Notes: generated by a model from the sequence alone, not told the origin. 64,000 nt of DNA from Pelomonas parva (GCF_043555835.1 NZ_JBIGHV010000005.1:186001-250000), one strand, 5' to 3'; positions 28,304 to 40,414 are shown, counted from the stretch's first letter. Numbers and translations are program-made.

Positions 28304-29068
28304 CTACTTCAAGCCGCCGCTGAGGAACTGCTGCAGCCGCTCGCACTGCGGGCGCAACAGCATCTCCTTGGGGTTGCCTTCTTCCTCGACCTTGCCCTGA
28401 TGCAGGAACAGGCAGTGGTTGGACACCTCGCGCGCAAAGCCCATCTCGTGCGTGACGACCACCATCGTGCGGCCCTCCGCCGCCAGGTCGCGCATCACCT
28501 TCAGCACCTCGCCGACCAGCTCCGGGTCCAGCGCCGACGTGGGTTCGTCGAACAGCATAACCTCGGGGTCCACGGCCAGCGCGCGGGCGATGGCGACGCG
28601 CTGCTGCTCGCCGCCCGACAGCTGGGCCGGGTAGACGCCGGCGCGGTGCGCCACGCCGACGCGGGCCAGCAGCGCCTGGGCGCGCTCGATGGCCTCGGCC
28701 CTGGGCTTGCCGAGCACATGGATCGGCGCCTCGATGACGTTCTCCAGCACCGTCATGTGGGCCCAGAGATTGAAGTTCTGGAACACCATGGCCAGCTTGG
28801 CGCGCCAGAGCTGGAGTTGCCTGGCCTCGCCGGCCTTCAGGCTGCCGTCGCGGTCGCGCACGAGCTTCAGGCTTTCGCCGCACAGGCTCAGCTCACCTTC
28901 GTTGGGCTGCTCCAGCAGGTTCAGGCAGCGCAGGAAGGTGCTCTTGCCCGAGCCCGATGAACCGATCAGCGTGACGACGTCGCCGCGGCTGGCGGCCAGC
29001 GAGATGCCCTTCAGCACCTCGCGCTCGCCGAAGCGCTTGTGGATGTTGGTGGCCTGGAGTTGGATCAT
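28304..29068 (-). CDS. aotP: Basic amino-acid ABC transporter ATPase
   Basis: This 254-residue ATPase is of the HisP/AotP type. Walker A is GSSGSGKS, the signature is LSGGEQQR, Walker B is VMLFDEPTSALDP, and the switch His lies in VTHEMGFA. It powers uptake through the two permeases encoded upstream. The gene order binding protein, Q, M, O, P matches aotJQMOP of Pseudomonas, for arginine/ornithine. The specificity for basic amino acids is inferred from this order and from HisP-like sequence, not shown. Confidence 0.88.
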   Translation of the reverse strand: MIQLQATNIHKRFGEREVLKGISLAASRGDVVTLIGSSGSGKSTFLRCLNLLEQPNEGELSLCGESLKLVRDRDGSLKAGEARQLQLWRAKLAMVFQNFNLWAHMTVLENVIEAPIHVLGKPRAEAIERAQALLARVGVAHRAGVYPAQLSGGEQQRVAIARALAVDPEVMLFDEPTSALDPELVGEVLKVMRDLAAEGRTMVVVTHEMGFAREVSNHCLFLHQGKVEEEGNPKEMLLRPQCERLQQFLSGGLK

Positions 29069-29074
29069 CTTTTC

Positions 29075-30190
29075 TCAAGCTCCGAGCAACTTGCCGGTAC
29101 GCAGGGCTTCGCGGCCGGCGACCTTGGCGACGCGCATGCCGGCGTTGGCAAAGCGCAGGAAGTCGCGCGCGAAGAACAGGCCGTCGACGGGGCTCTTCAG
29201 CTCAGTCACCTCGGCCGTGATCGGGTCGATGACATGGGCCAGCACCTCGCCGGCCTTGACCTCGGCGCCGACGTTCTTCAGGAAGGTCAGCACGCCGGGC
29301 ACGGGCGACTTGATGGGCATGCTGCCGGCCAGCGGGCGGGCGTCGCCGACCGCGTCGGGCAGGGCCGGCTTGTCGCCCGCAATGAGGCCGCGCCAGCGCA
29401 GGAAGTCGACGATGTTCTTTGCGTCCGCAGCGGCCAGTTCATGCGTCACGTCGCAGGCGCCGCGCAGTTCCACGGTGACCGACAGGCAGGCCTGCGGGAT
29501 GGGGAAGCGGCCGCCGAAGTGCCTGTCCCACTTCCACCAGACCTGCGAGCAGGCTTCATCAAACGGGTTGTCGCCCGAGTCCTGCGCCAGCAGCGTCAGG
29601 CGCGAGCCCAGGAAGCGCGCCAGCGGTTCGCAGTCGGGCCAGCAGGGCGTCTCGGTGTAAAGGTGCATCAGCGCCTGGGCGTCGCAGTGCAGGTCCAGCA
29701 CGATGTCGGCGTCGCAGGACAGGCTCATCAGCGTGCGGCGCTGCGACTGCAGCTCGGTGTCGACCGGCGAGGCCAGCACGGCGGCCTTCAGCGCACGGCG
29801 CAGCAAGGTGACGTTGGCGGCGGCGTCCGCGCCCAGCTGCGACTCCACCGCCTGCGCGACGGCGGCGACCTGATCGGGGTAGTGGCGGTTGAAGTTCTCC
29901 CCCGACATCAGCTCGAAGCGGCCCAGGTGGGCGTGCAGCAGGAACTGGCTCAGGCCGATGGGGTTGGCCATCGGCACCAGGACGATCTCGCCGCTGATCT
30001 GGCCGGCCGCTTCCAGCGCGGCCAGTTGCTGGCGCAGGTGGTGGGCCACCAGCATGCCGGGCAGCTCATCGCCGTGCAGCGAGGCCTGGATGTAGGCCTT
30101 CTGGCCGCCGGTCTGGCCGTAGTGCAGCGAGACCAGTTCGCGCTGGGTACCCGGCGCGGGGGAGATCAAAGGGTGACGGATCACTTGCAT
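29075..30190 (-). CDS. aotO: AstE/aspartoacylase-family zinc hydrolase (AotO-like)
   Basis: This 371-residue protein is of the succinylglutamate desuccinylase/aspartoacylase (M14-like) family. Zinc ligands are seen in SLHGDELPG and in DIVLDLHCDAQAL. The C-terminal third (KSPVPGVLTFLKNVGAEVKAGE) is biotinyl/lipoyl-like barrel sequence, as in this subfamily. It lies between permease M and ATPase P with gaps of 2 and 6 bases, the place of aotO, whose role in transport is unclear. It could deacylate an imported N-acyl amino acid. The start is ATG 30190. Confidence 0.82.
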   Translation of the reverse strand: MQVIRHPLISPAPGTQRELVSLHYGQTGGQKAYIQASLHGDELPGMLVAHHLRQQLAALEAAGQISGEIVLVPMANPIGLSQFLLHAHLGRFELMSGENFNRHYPDQVAAVAQAVESQLGADAAANVTLLRRALKAAVLASPVDTELQSQRRTLMSLSCDADIVLDLHCDAQALMHLYTETPCWPDCEPLARFLGSRLTLLAQDSGDNPFDEACSQVWWKWDRHFGGRFPIPQACLSVTVELRGACDVTHELAAADAKNIVDFLRWRGLIAGDKPALPDAVGDARPLAGSMPIKSPVPGVLTFLKNVGAEVKAGEVLAHVIDPITAEVTELKSPVDGLFFARDFLRFANAGMRVAKVAGREALRTGKLLGA

Positions 30191-30192
30191 GG

Positions 30193-30879
30193 TCAGCGGG
30201 ACATCATGGGTTTCAGCCAGCGGTTCTCGGCCCAGCGAAACAGCCCAACCAGACTGAGCGTCAGCACGAAGTAGAAGGCGCCGGCCGTGATGAAGGCCTC
30301 GAACGGGACGTAGTACGTGGAGTTGACGAGGCGGGCGGTGCCGGTCAGGTCCATCAGCGTGACGACGCTGGCCAGCGACGTGCCGTGCAGCATGAAGATG
30401 GCCTCGTTGCCGTAGGCCGGCAGCGCGCGGCGCAGGGCGGCGGGCAGCACGATGCGGCGCAGCATCAGGCCCCGGCCCATGCCCAGCGCCTTGGCTGCCT
30501 CGATCTCGCCGGCCGGCAGCGCGCGGATGCTGCCGGCGATGATCTCGGTCGTGTAGGCCGCCGTGTTCAGCGTGAAGGTCAGCCAGGCGCAGAAGGTGGC
30601 CGACGACAGCCAGGGCCACGCCCAACTCTCGCGCACCGCGTCGAACTGCGCCAGGCCGTAGTAGCAGAGGAAGAGCTGCACCAGCATCGGCGTGCCGCGG
30701 AACACGTAGGTGTAGGCCCAGACCAGCCGCGAACCCCAGCCCTTGGAGACCGTGCGCACCAGCGCCAGGGGCACGGCCAGCAGCAGGCCGCTCAGCAGCG
30801 ACAGCACCAGCAGCTTCAGCGTGATGCCTAGGCCGGCCACATACATCGGCAGGTTCTCGACGATGGCTTCAAAACTCAC
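30193..30879 (-). CDS. aotM: Amino-acid ABC permease M
   Basis: This 228-residue membrane protein is of the HisM/AotM type. It has about five helices, the polar amino-acid permease start AIVENLPMYVAGLGITLKLL, and the EAA loop EIEAAKALGMGRGLMLRRIVLP. The start is GTG at 30879, overlapping the stop of permease Q (GTGA); it gives the expected N-terminus, whereas the open frame extending to 31149 does not. It pairs with permease Q as a heterodimer. Confidence 0.88.
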   Translation of the reverse strand: MSFEAIVENLPMYVAGLGITLKLLVLSLLSGLLLAVPLALVRTVSKGWGSRLVWAYTYVFRGTPMLVQLFLCYYGLAQFDAVRESWAWPWLSSATFCAWLTFTLNTAAYTTEIIAGSIRALPAGEIEAAKALGMGRGLMLRRIVLPAALRRALPAYGNEAIFMLHGTSLASVVTLMDLTGTARLVNSTYYVPFEAFITAGAFYFVLTLSLVGLFRWAENRWLKPMMSR

Positions 30880-31568
30880 AGCCGCCCCTCCTTCACCCCG
30901 ATGGCCAGCCGCTTCTGCGCCCAGGCAAAGCCCAGCTCCGACACGCTGGTGAAGACCAGGTAGATCAGCGCCACTGCGAGGTAGAAGCTGAAGGGCTCGC
31001 GCGTGTTGCCGGCCGCCTGCTGGCCACGCGTCATCAGGTCCGACAGGCCGATGACCGAGACGATGGCCGTGCTCTTGACGAGCACCAGCCAGTTGTTGGA
31101 CAGGCCCGGCAGCGCATGGCGAAGCATCTGCGGCAGCGTGATGCGCCACAGCACCTGGCGCGGGCTCATGCCGAAAGCCAGGCCGGCCTCGCGCTGACCC
31201 GGCGGCACGGCGAGGAAGGCACCGCGGAAGGACTCGGTCAGGTAGGCGCCGAAGATGAAGCCGATGGTCAGCACACCCGCCACGAAGGGGTTGATGTCGA
31301 TGTAGTCCTCATGGCCCAGCATCGGCGCCAGCGTGTTGATGGCGACCTGCCCGCCGTAGAAGACGAGCAGCATCAGCACCAGGTCGGGCACGCCACGGAT
31401 CAGCGTCGTGTAGACGGTCGCCAGGCCTTGCGCCACGCGTGAGCGCGACAGCTTGGCCAGCGCGCCGGCCAGGCCCAGCACGATGGCGACGGCCAGGGAC
31501 GACAGCGCCACGCCCAGCGTGACGGATGCGCCTTCGAGGAGGCTGGGAAGAAAACCGTGCAGCAACAT
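30876..31568 (-). CDS. aotQ: Amino-acid ABC permease Q
   Basis: This 230-residue membrane protein is of the HisQ/AotQ type. It has the opening LLEGASVTLGVALSSLAVAI, the RGVPDLVLMLLVFYGGQ block and the EAA loop REAGLAFGMSPRQVLWRITLPQ. It begins 2 bases after the second binding-protein gene and overlaps permease M by 4 bases. Confidence 0.88.
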   Translation of the reverse strand: MLLHGFLPSLLEGASVTLGVALSSLAVAIVLGLAGALAKLSRSRVAQGLATVYTTLIRGVPDLVLMLLVFYGGQVAINTLAPMLGHEDYIDINPFVAGVLTIGFIFGAYLTESFRGAFLAVPPGQREAGLAFGMSPRQVLWRITLPQMLRHALPGLSNNWLVLVKSTAIVSVIGLSDLMTRGQQAAGNTREPFSFYLAVALIYLVFTSVSELGFAWAQKRLAIGVKEGRL

Positions 31569-31570
31569 GA

Positions 31571-32347
31571 CTAGCGCTGTGAAACGAGGTCGAAGCTGAA
31601 ATAGCGGTCGTTCAGCGCCTTCAGCGTGCCGTTGCGGCGCAACGCGGCCAGGGCATCATCGACCCGCTTGCCCAGCGTCGGGGCGTCTTCCTTGCGCAGG
31701 CCCACGCCGATGCCCTTGCCATAGTGGCGCTCGTCACGGCCGAAGTCCGGCCCGTGGAAGCCGAAGCCGCGGCCCTCGGCGTGGTTCAGGAAGCCGAACT
31801 GCGCGATGACGGCGTCCACCAGCGTTGCGTCCAGCCGGCCGGCCTTGAGGTCCAGGAAGACCTGGTCCTGCGTCGCATAGCGCAGCACCTGGCTGCCCTT
31901 GAACTGCTCGGCCAGGAAGCGCTCATGGATGGTGCCGCGCTCCACGCCGATGCGCCGACCCTTCAGCCCTTGCGCGCTGACGGTGAGCCCGGCGTTGCTG
32001 CGCATGACCATGCGCACCGGCGAGAAGTAGTAGGGCGACGAGAAGGCGATGAGCTGCTGGCGCTGCGGCGTGATCGACATCGAGGCCAGGATGGCGTCGA
32101 TCTTGCGCGACTGCAGGGCGGGGATGAGGCCGTCGAAGTCCAGGATGACCGGCGTGACCTGCATCCCCATGTGACGACACAGGGCGTCGGCCACGTCGAT
32201 CTCGAAGCCCTTGAGCTGGCCGTCGGTGCCGATCTCGCTGAAGGGCGCGTAGCCGACCGCAAAGCCGATGCGCAGCCGCTGCGGCGCCTGGGCGCGGGCA
32301 GCCGATGCAAAGGCCAGAGCGGCTGTCAGTGCGGCGCGCCGTCGCAT
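31571..32347 (-). CDS. Second periplasmic amino-acid-binding protein
   Basis: This 258-residue type II periplasmic binding protein (SBP_bac_3) has a short signal peptide (ALAFASAARA). It has the family's YAPFSEIGTDGQLKGFEIDVADALC and the inter-domain block FDGLIPALQSRKIDAI. It is similar to the preceding binding protein across its length, so the pair is a tandem duplication that has diverged. Its ATG shares its A with the upstream stop (TGATG). A GTG one codon earlier is an alternative start. Confidence 0.88.
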   Translation of the reverse strand: MRRRAALTAALAFASAARAQAPQRLRIGFAVGYAPFSEIGTDGQLKGFEIDVADALCRHMGMQVTPVILDFDGLIPALQSRKIDAILASMSITPQRQQLIAFSSPYYFSPVRMVMRSNAGLTVSAQGLKGRRIGVERGTIHERFLAEQFKGSQVLRYATQDQVFLDLKAGRLDATLVDAVIAQFGFLNHAEGRGFGFHGPDFGRDERHYGKGIGVGLRKEDAPTLGKRVDDALAALRRNGTLKALNDRYFSFDLVSQR

Positions 32348-33123
32348 CACTTCTTGGGCGAGATGTCGTAGTCGAAGTACTTGTCGGCCAGCTTCTTGAA
32401 CGTGCCGTTGGCCTGCAGCGCATCGATGGCGGCGTTGAACTTCTTGCCCAGCGTGGCCTCGTCGGCCTTGCGCATGCCCACGCCGGTGCCGACGCCGAAG
32501 AACTTGTCATCGAGAACGTTGCCGCCGATGAAGGCGAAGCCCTTGCCCTCGGGCTTCTTCAGGAAGCCGAAGTCGGCGGCCGGCGAGTCCATCAGCGTGG
32601 CGTCGATGCGGCCGCTCTTCAGGTCCAGGAAGACCTGATCCTGGCTGCCGTAGCGCACGATGTCGCTCTGCTTGAAGGTGGCGGCGGCATAGGTCTCGTG
32701 CGTCGTGCCGCGCTGCACGCCGATCTTCTTGCCCTTCAGGCCGGCGGCGGTGGGCTCCAGCTTGGCACCGGCCTTGGCGACGAGGCGGGCCGGCGTGGCG
32801 TAGTAGGGCTTGGAGAAGGCGACCACTTTCTGGCGCTCGGTGGTGATGGAGACGCTGGCGAAGATGGCGTCCACCTTGCGTGACTGCAGCGCCGGAATGA
32901 GGCCGTCGAACTCCTGCTGCACCATGGTGCACTGGGCCTTCATCTCCGCGCAGTAGGCCTGCAGCAGCTCGATCTCGAAGCCCTTCAACTTGCCGTCGGG
33001 GCCGATCTCGGAGAACGGCGGGTAGGCGCCCTCGACGCCGATGCGCAGCTTCTTCCATTCGGGGGCCTGGGCCTGGGCCAGCGTGGCGGCCAGGGCCAGG
33101 GTGAACAGGGCGGTTTTCTTCAT
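32347..33123 (-). CDS. aotJ: Periplasmic basic amino-acid-binding protein
   Basis: This 258-residue SBP_bac_3 protein has the signal peptide MKKTALFTLALAATLAQAQA. Ligand-site blocks are GAYPPFSEIGPDGKLKGFEIELLQAYC and FDGLIPALQSRKVDAI. ArgT/HisJ/AotJ-like spacing with one Cys pair (YCAEMKAQC) suggests basic amino acids. It is first of the transporter genes and 26 bases downstream of the alpha/beta hydrolase gene. Confidence 0.88.
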   Translation of the reverse strand: MKKTALFTLALAATLAQAQAPEWKKLRIGVEGAYPPFSEIGPDGKLKGFEIELLQAYCAEMKAQCTMVQQEFDGLIPALQSRKVDAIFASVSITTERQKVVAFSKPYYATPARLVAKAGAKLEPTAAGLKGKKIGVQRGTTHETYAAATFKQSDIVRYGSQDQVFLDLKSGRIDATLMDSPAADFGFLKKPEGKGFAFIGGNVLDDKFFGVGTGVGMRKADEATLGKKFNAAIDALQANGTFKKLADKYFDYDISPKK

Positions 33124-33149
33124 GTCGGACCTTTTGGGTGGGACGGTAT

Positions 33150-34106
33150 TCAGCGGGTGACGGCAGGTAGCCAATCACGCAAGGCCGCAAGGGTAGCAGC
33201 CGGGTCTTCCTCCTGAGGCACATGGCCCAGGGCGGCAAACGTCACCAGGCGGCTGCCCGGGATGGCCTCGTGGAAGGCCTCGCCCCAGCGCGGCGGGATG
33301 AGCCGGTCCTTGCCGCCCCAGAGGATGAGCGTGGGCACCTTGATCTCGGGCAGGCGCTCGACCGGCCCTGGCGCGAGCTGGTCCATGCGGCGCATCAGCG
33401 CGACGCGGTTGCCCTCGCGCAGCGTCAGTTCGTAATAACGGTCCACCAGTGCGGCGGTGACGCGCGCCGGGTCGCCGTAGACGTCGATGACGCTCGCCTC
33501 GATGGCGCGGCGCGGCAGCAGCCAGCGCATGGGCTCGCGCAGCACCGGGATGCGGGCGATGCGAAAGCCCAGCGGCAGCGACTCGGGCACGAAGTCGTGG
33601 CCGGCGGCGTCGACCAGCACCAGGCCGGCCACGCGCGCCGGGTCGGCCAGCGCCAGCTGCCAGGCGATCTCGCCGCCCAGCGAATTGCCGCCGACGATGG
33701 CCCGGCCTATGCCCAGGCGGGACAGCAGGTTGCGCACGAAGGCGACGTAGCGGGCGTCGCTGTAGTCGCCGTCGGCGTTCGGCCCAGTCAGGCCGAAGCC
33801 GGGCAGGTCGAAGCTGATGACGCGGCGCGTTTCGCTAAGTTCCGCCACCCAGCCTTCCCAGGTGTGCAGGCTGGCGCCGGTGCCGTGGATGAGCACGAGG
33901 GGCAGCGGGTCGCTCGTTGGGCCCTGGTCGCGGTAGTGGACGAGCAGGCCGTCCACGTCGACGAAGTCCGACGGCGGCTGTGCCCAGCGCGGTATGAGGC
34001 TCTCCAGCGAGCGGTCCGGCGCCTTGCTGACGGCAAAACCCAGCGCCGCCAGCATCAGCAGGATGCCGACCAGCTTCAGCGCCACGTCACCGAAGCGGCT
34101 GCTCAC
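33150..34106 (-). CDS. Alpha/beta hydrolase, membrane-anchored
   Basis: This 318-residue alpha/beta-hydrolase-fold protein has an N-terminal hydrophobic anchor (about residues 10-25). The nucleophile elbow is GNSLGG and the oxyanion region is VLIHGTGAS. The acid and His lie in ILWGGKDRLIPPRWGEAF and ALGHVPQEEDP. It resembles the MhpC/BphD-like group, and the substrate is unknown. It starts with GTG at 34106, overlapping the trhO stop (GTGA). Confidence 0.85.
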   Translation of the reverse strand: MSSRFGDVALKLVGILLMLAALGFAVSKAPDRSLESLIPRWAQPPSDFVDVDGLLVHYRDQGPTSDPLPLVLIHGTGASLHTWEGWVAELSETRRVISFDLPGFGLTGPNADGDYSDARYVAFVRNLLSRLGIGRAIVGGNSLGGEIAWQLALADPARVAGLVLVDAAGHDFVPESLPLGFRIARIPVLREPMRWLLPRRAIEASVIDVYGDPARVTAALVDRYYELTLREGNRVALMRRMDQLAPGPVERLPEIKVPTLILWGGKDRLIPPRWGEAFHEAIPGSRLVTFAALGHVPQEEDPAATLAALRDWLPAVTR

Positions 34107-34840
34107 GTGGGACTGAGATCCGCGTTGACGCCTCTGCGGTCATCGAAGACGAAGCAGTTGCCGTGGTAATGCTTGCCGCCCGTGTCCTCGAAGTACTTCA
34201 GGATGCCGCCGTCCAGCTGCCAGGCGGTCAGGCCCTGCGCCTCCAGGACCATGGCGGCCTTCTCGCAGCGGATGCCGCCGGTGCAGTAGCTCACCACCGT
34301 CTTGCCGGCCAGCTCGCCCTTGTGCGCCTCCAGCGCGGCCGGGAAGTCGCTGAACTTGTCCAGCCGCCAGTCGATGGCGCCGTTGAAGGCGCCCTGGTCG
34401 ACCTCGAAGCCGTTGCGCGTGTCCAGCAGCACGACCTCGCGGCCGGCGTCGTCATGGCCCTGGTCCAGCCAGCGCACCAGCGTGGCTGGCGCCAGCGCGG
34501 GCGCGCGGGGCGCCTGGTCGGGGCGGACGGTGGGCCGGTTCATGCGGATGATCTCCGGCTTGACCTTGACCTTCAGCCGCTGGAAGGGCTGCACCTCGCT
34601 CCAGCTCTCCTTGGGCGTCAGCGTGGCGAAGCGGGCGTCGGCGCGCAGCTCGTTCACCCAGGCGTTGACGGCTGCGGCCGGCCCGGCCAGGAACAGATTG
34701 ATGCCTTCTTCGGCGATCAGCACCGTGCCCTTGAGGTCCAGGGCGAGCGCCCGGGCCTCCAGGCGGTCGCGCAGCGCCGCCGTGTCGGCCAGCGAGACGA
34801 AGAGGTAGCAGGAGATGTTGAGGATGGGACCGGTCTGCAT
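34103..34840 (-). CDS. trhO: Oxygen-dependent tRNA uridine-34 hydroxylase (rhodanese family)
   Basis: This 245-residue protein of the YceA/TrhO family makes 5-hydroxyuridine at the tRNA wobble position. The N-terminal acylphosphatase-like domain has KGTVLIAEEGINLFLAG. The rhodanese domain has VVLDTRNGFEVDQGAF and the active Cys in SYCTGGIRCEKAA. The start is ATG at 34840. It lies 13 bases after the HD-GYP gene and overlaps the hydrolase gene, so signalling, tRNA modification and transport genes may share a transcript. Confidence 0.93.
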   Translation of the reverse strand: MQTGPILNISCYLFVSLADTAALRDRLEARALALDLKGTVLIAEEGINLFLAGPAAAVNAWVNELRADARFATLTPKESWSEVQPFQRLKVKVKPEIIRMNRPTVRPDQAPRAPALAPATLVRWLDQGHDDAGREVVLLDTRNGFEVDQGAFNGAIDWRLDKFSDFPAALEAHKGELAGKTVVSYCTGGIRCEKAAMVLEAQGLTAWQLDGGILKYFEDTGGKHYHGNCFVFDDRRGVNADLSPT

Positions 34841-34853
34841 GGGGGGCGGATTA

Positions 34854-35926
34854 TCAATCGGCCCACCTCGACGCAATCTGCCGGACCTCGTCGACGCAGG
34901 CCTCCAGCGCCGCCACCACGCCCGGGTCGAAATGGCTGCCGCTGCCGTTGCGGATGAATGCCAGCGCCTCGTCGTGCGTCATGGACTGCTTGTAGGGCCG
35001 CACGCTGATCAACGCGTCGTAGACATCGGCCACCGCCATCAGCCGCGCCGACAGCGGGATGGCCTCGCCGGCCAGGCCGTCCGGGTAGCCGCTGCCGTCC
35101 CACTTCTCGTGGTGGTGACGGGCGATCTGCTTGCCGAAGGTCAGCATCAGGCCCGCGTCCTCGCCCAGCTTGTCGATGGCGCGTTGCAGCAGGTCGGCGC
35201 CATGCTCTGCGTGCGTCTTCATGACCCGCCATTCGTCGGCCGACAGCTTGCCGGGCTTGAGCAGGATGCCGTCGGGGATGGCCACCTTGCCGATGTCGTG
35301 CAGCGGCGCGGCCTTGGCCAGCTCGTCGATGGCGAACTCGGTCAGGTCGGCAGGGCCGCCGGGCTGGGCGGCCAGCCAGGTGGCCAGCGTGCGCACGTAC
35401 TCCTGCGTGCGCTGGATGTGGTTGCCGGTGTCGGCGTCACGGAACTCGGCCAGGCTCACCATGACGAACAGCGTCGTGTCGCGCAGCCGCTCCACCTCGC
35501 GGCGGCGCGCGTCCAGCTCGCCGCTGAGCTGGGCGTTGTGGCGCAGCAACTGGTCCTCGGCGAGCTTGAGCTGCAGGTGGGTGCGCACGCGCGCCGTCAC
35601 GGTGGCCGGGTTGAAGGGCTTGTGGATGAAGTCGGCGCCGCCGGCCTCGAAGCCGCTGCTCTCGTCCTCGGTGCGCGTCAGCGCGGTCAGGAAGATGATG
35701 GGCACGCGCCGCGTCGCCGGGTCGGCCTTCAGAATGCGGCAGACCTCGTAGCCGTCCATCTCCGGCATCATCACGTCGAGCACGATGAGGTCGGGCGGCT
35801 GGCGGCGGCAGATCTCCAGCGCCTTGGCGCCGCTGACGGCGAGTTGCACGCGGTAGTCCGGCTTCAACACCTGGGCCAGCAGCGTCAGGTTGGCCGGCGT
35901 GTCGTCGACGACGAGGACCGTTGGCA

Positions 35927-35930
<4 letters not shown>
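34854..35930 (-). CDS. HD-GYP response regulator (c-di-GMP phosphodiesterase)
   Basis: This 358-residue protein has a canonical receiver domain (residues 1-120: VVDDTPAN, phosphoacceptor Asp in LIVLDVMMPEMDGYE, Lys in IHKPF), a coiled linker and an HD-GYP domain. The HD pair lies in HDIGKVAIPD (about residue 211). The GYP region is HHHEKWDGSGYPDGL, so the catalytic set looks complete. It is predicted to hydrolyse cyclic di-GMP when phosphorylated. It overlaps the upstream kinase gene by 4 bases and is the only recognisable output protein of the signalling cluster. Confidence 0.93.
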
Positions 35931-37947
<2,017 letters not shown>

Positions 37948-37951
<4 letters not shown>

Positions 37952-40275
37952 GGCGTGCCGCTTTGCAGCGCGAGCAGCGCCGCGTCGAAGTCCAGCGCCG
38001 CCAGCGCCGTCTCCACCTGGCCCCGTGTCGCGTCGTCCAGGCCGCTGCCGGCGCCGTGGGCCTGCCACCAGTCCAGTGCGCCACTGTCGCTCTGGGCCAG
38101 CAACTGGTGCAGGTCGGCGAGGTCGCCGGGTGCAGGTGCCACAGGGGCGGCGGCGACGACGGGCGCGTCCAGCGCCTGCTGCACTTCGACCAGCACCTGG
38201 CGCAGCGCGGCTTCGACGCGGCCCAGCTGCTCGCCGGCGGCGCCCGCGTCGGCCCCGGCGGCACTGCGTTCCAGCGCCAGCGCCGCGCGGTGCAGGCCCT
38301 GGGCGCCCAGCGTGGCGGCCAGCCCCTGCAGCGTGTGCGCGGCGCGGCGCAGCTCGGCCCATTCGCCACCGGCCAGCCAGTCGGCCCAGCCGGCGAGTCC
38401 GCCGGCGTACTGCGCGGCAAAGCCCTGCAGCGTGCGCCGGTACAGCGCGGTCTGGCCGTCGAACTGGCGGATACCCAGGCTCATGTCGAGCACAGGTGCG
38501 GGCGGCGGCGCCGGTGCGGGCCGGTAGGGCTGCAGCTCGCGCACCAGGCGGGCCACGTCCAGCGGCTTGGCGATGTGGCCCTGCATGCCGGCGGCCAGGC
38601 ACTGGGCGCGCTCCTCGGCCAGCGCATGGGCCGTCATGGCCAGCACCGGCAGCGTCGCGAAGCCGGGCAGCGCGCGTAAGCGCCGCGTCGCAGTCAGGCC
38701 GTCGAGCACCGGCATCTGCAAGTCCATCAGCACCAGGTGGTAGGCCTCGGGGCCGCCGGCTAGCAGCTTGTCCAGACCCTCCTGGCCATTGCCCGCCAGC
38801 GCCACTTGGGCGCCGCGGCTGCCCAGCAGGCGCAGCGCGATCTCCTGGTTGACGGGATGGTCCTCCACGAGCAGCACGCGCAGCCCAGCCAGGGACTGGC
38901 GATCGACGAAGGCCGAGCGCTCGCCGGCCCCGCTGCCGTGGCTGCCCAGCAGGCGGCGCAGCTCGCCGGGCAGCAGCGGCTTGGCGCACAGCGCCCGGGC
39001 GCCGAAGGCCCGCGCCTGCGCGCTGCCGTCGTCCAGCCCCGGCGGGCTCAGCACGGCCACGCGCAGCGCCGGGTGGTCGCGGCGCAGCCGGGCCAGCAGC
39101 TCGGCGCCGGTCGGGCCGGGGCCCGGCAGGTGCCAGTCCAGCAGCAGCCAGTCGAAGCCGGGCCCGGCGTGGCGGGCCTGGTCCAGCGCCGCGAGCATGG
39201 CCTCGGCATGGCCGGCCACGACCAGGCCGCCGGCCAGCCCGAGATGACCCAGCAAGGCCTGCGTCGCCGCGCGGCTGTCGGCATGCGGCTCGGCCAGCAG
39301 CACGCGGCGCGGCGGCAGCGCGGCGGGTGCGTGCGCGCTGCGGTCCAGCCTCAGCGTCAGCTGGATGTCGAAGCGGCTGCCCTGGCCGGGCTCGCTGCGC
39401 ACGGTCAGGCGGCCGCCCATCAGCTCGACGAGGCGGTGTGCGATGGCCAGGCCCAGGCCGGTGCCGCCATGGCGCCGCGGCATGGCAGTCTCGCCGGGGT
39501 TGATCTGGCGGAACAGGCCGGCGGCCTGTTCGGCCGACATGCCGATGCCGCTGTCCTGCACGCTGATGAGCAGGGGCACGCCGTCCGGTGCCTCGGGCGG
39601 GCGCATCGCCAGGCGCAGCACGACCTGACCCTCCGGCGTGAACTTGAGGGCGTTGGACAGCAGGTTGACGAGCACCTGCTGCAGGCGCAGCGCGTCGCCA
39701 TGCAGCTGGCCCTGCGCACCCAGCAGGGCGGTGTCGGCCCAGTCGCAGATCAGCGTGACGGCCGGGTTGGGGTGCAGCGGCCGCACCAGCTCGACGGCCT
39801 GGGCGACAACATCCTCCAGCCGCAGCGGTCGGGCCTCGATCTGCATGTGGCCGGCTTCGATCTTGGACACGTCCAGCACGTCGTTGATGAGGCTCAGCAG
39901 CGTGCGCGAGGCGGCGTCGGCCTTCAGCAGCAGGTCGCGCTGTTCGGCGCTGAGCGGCGTCTGCAGCGCCAGCTGGTTCATGCCCATGATGGCGTTCATG
40001 GGCGTGCGGATCTCGTGGCTGATCTGCGCGAGGAAGCGGGTCTTGGCCTCGGTGGCAGCCCGGGCGGCGGCGATGTGGGCGAGGGCATCGCCGTGGCGGC
40101 GGCGCAGTGCGGCCACGCACAGCGGCGGCAGCGGCAGCAGCAGCACCGTCAGCGCGAGCGCGGCATCGACGGCTCCGCCCGCGCTGCCGCGCAGGCTGAG
40201 GAGCAAGGCCAGCAGCGCGATGAGCGCCGCCATGGCAAGCCAGAGAAGACCGAGCGTGAGCGTGCGCTGGGGCAT
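37948..40275 (-). CDS. Hybrid histidine kinase with two receivers and HPt
   Basis: This 775-residue protein has two N-terminal membrane helices (about residues 5-55) with almost no periplasmic domain. HisKA follows with QISHEIRTPMNAIMG (His near 87), then HATPase (DSGIGM, HGGTGLGLAI). Receiver 1 has a weakened acidic pair (LLAEPHAD). Receiver 2 is canonical (LLVEDHPVN, LMDLQMPVLDG, IAKPL). An HPt-like His lies in AHTLQGLAATLGA (near 647), and a C-terminal helical module ends the protein. This is the domain set of a self-contained phosphorelay. It is first gene of the minus-strand block; the extended open frame to 40482 crosses the repeat element and is rejected. Confidence 0.9.
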
Positions 40276-40414
40276 GAAGCGGGTTCGTTGAGCCGGCGGA
40301 TTATGTGTGGCTGGAATGAAGCTGCCCCTCGCACAGTCTCGCGCCGCTGGACGCGGGCGCGCCTGGTCGGTCTTGCAGACCGCGCAGCCGACAGAGCGGC
40401 TGCTTTTCGGCAGG

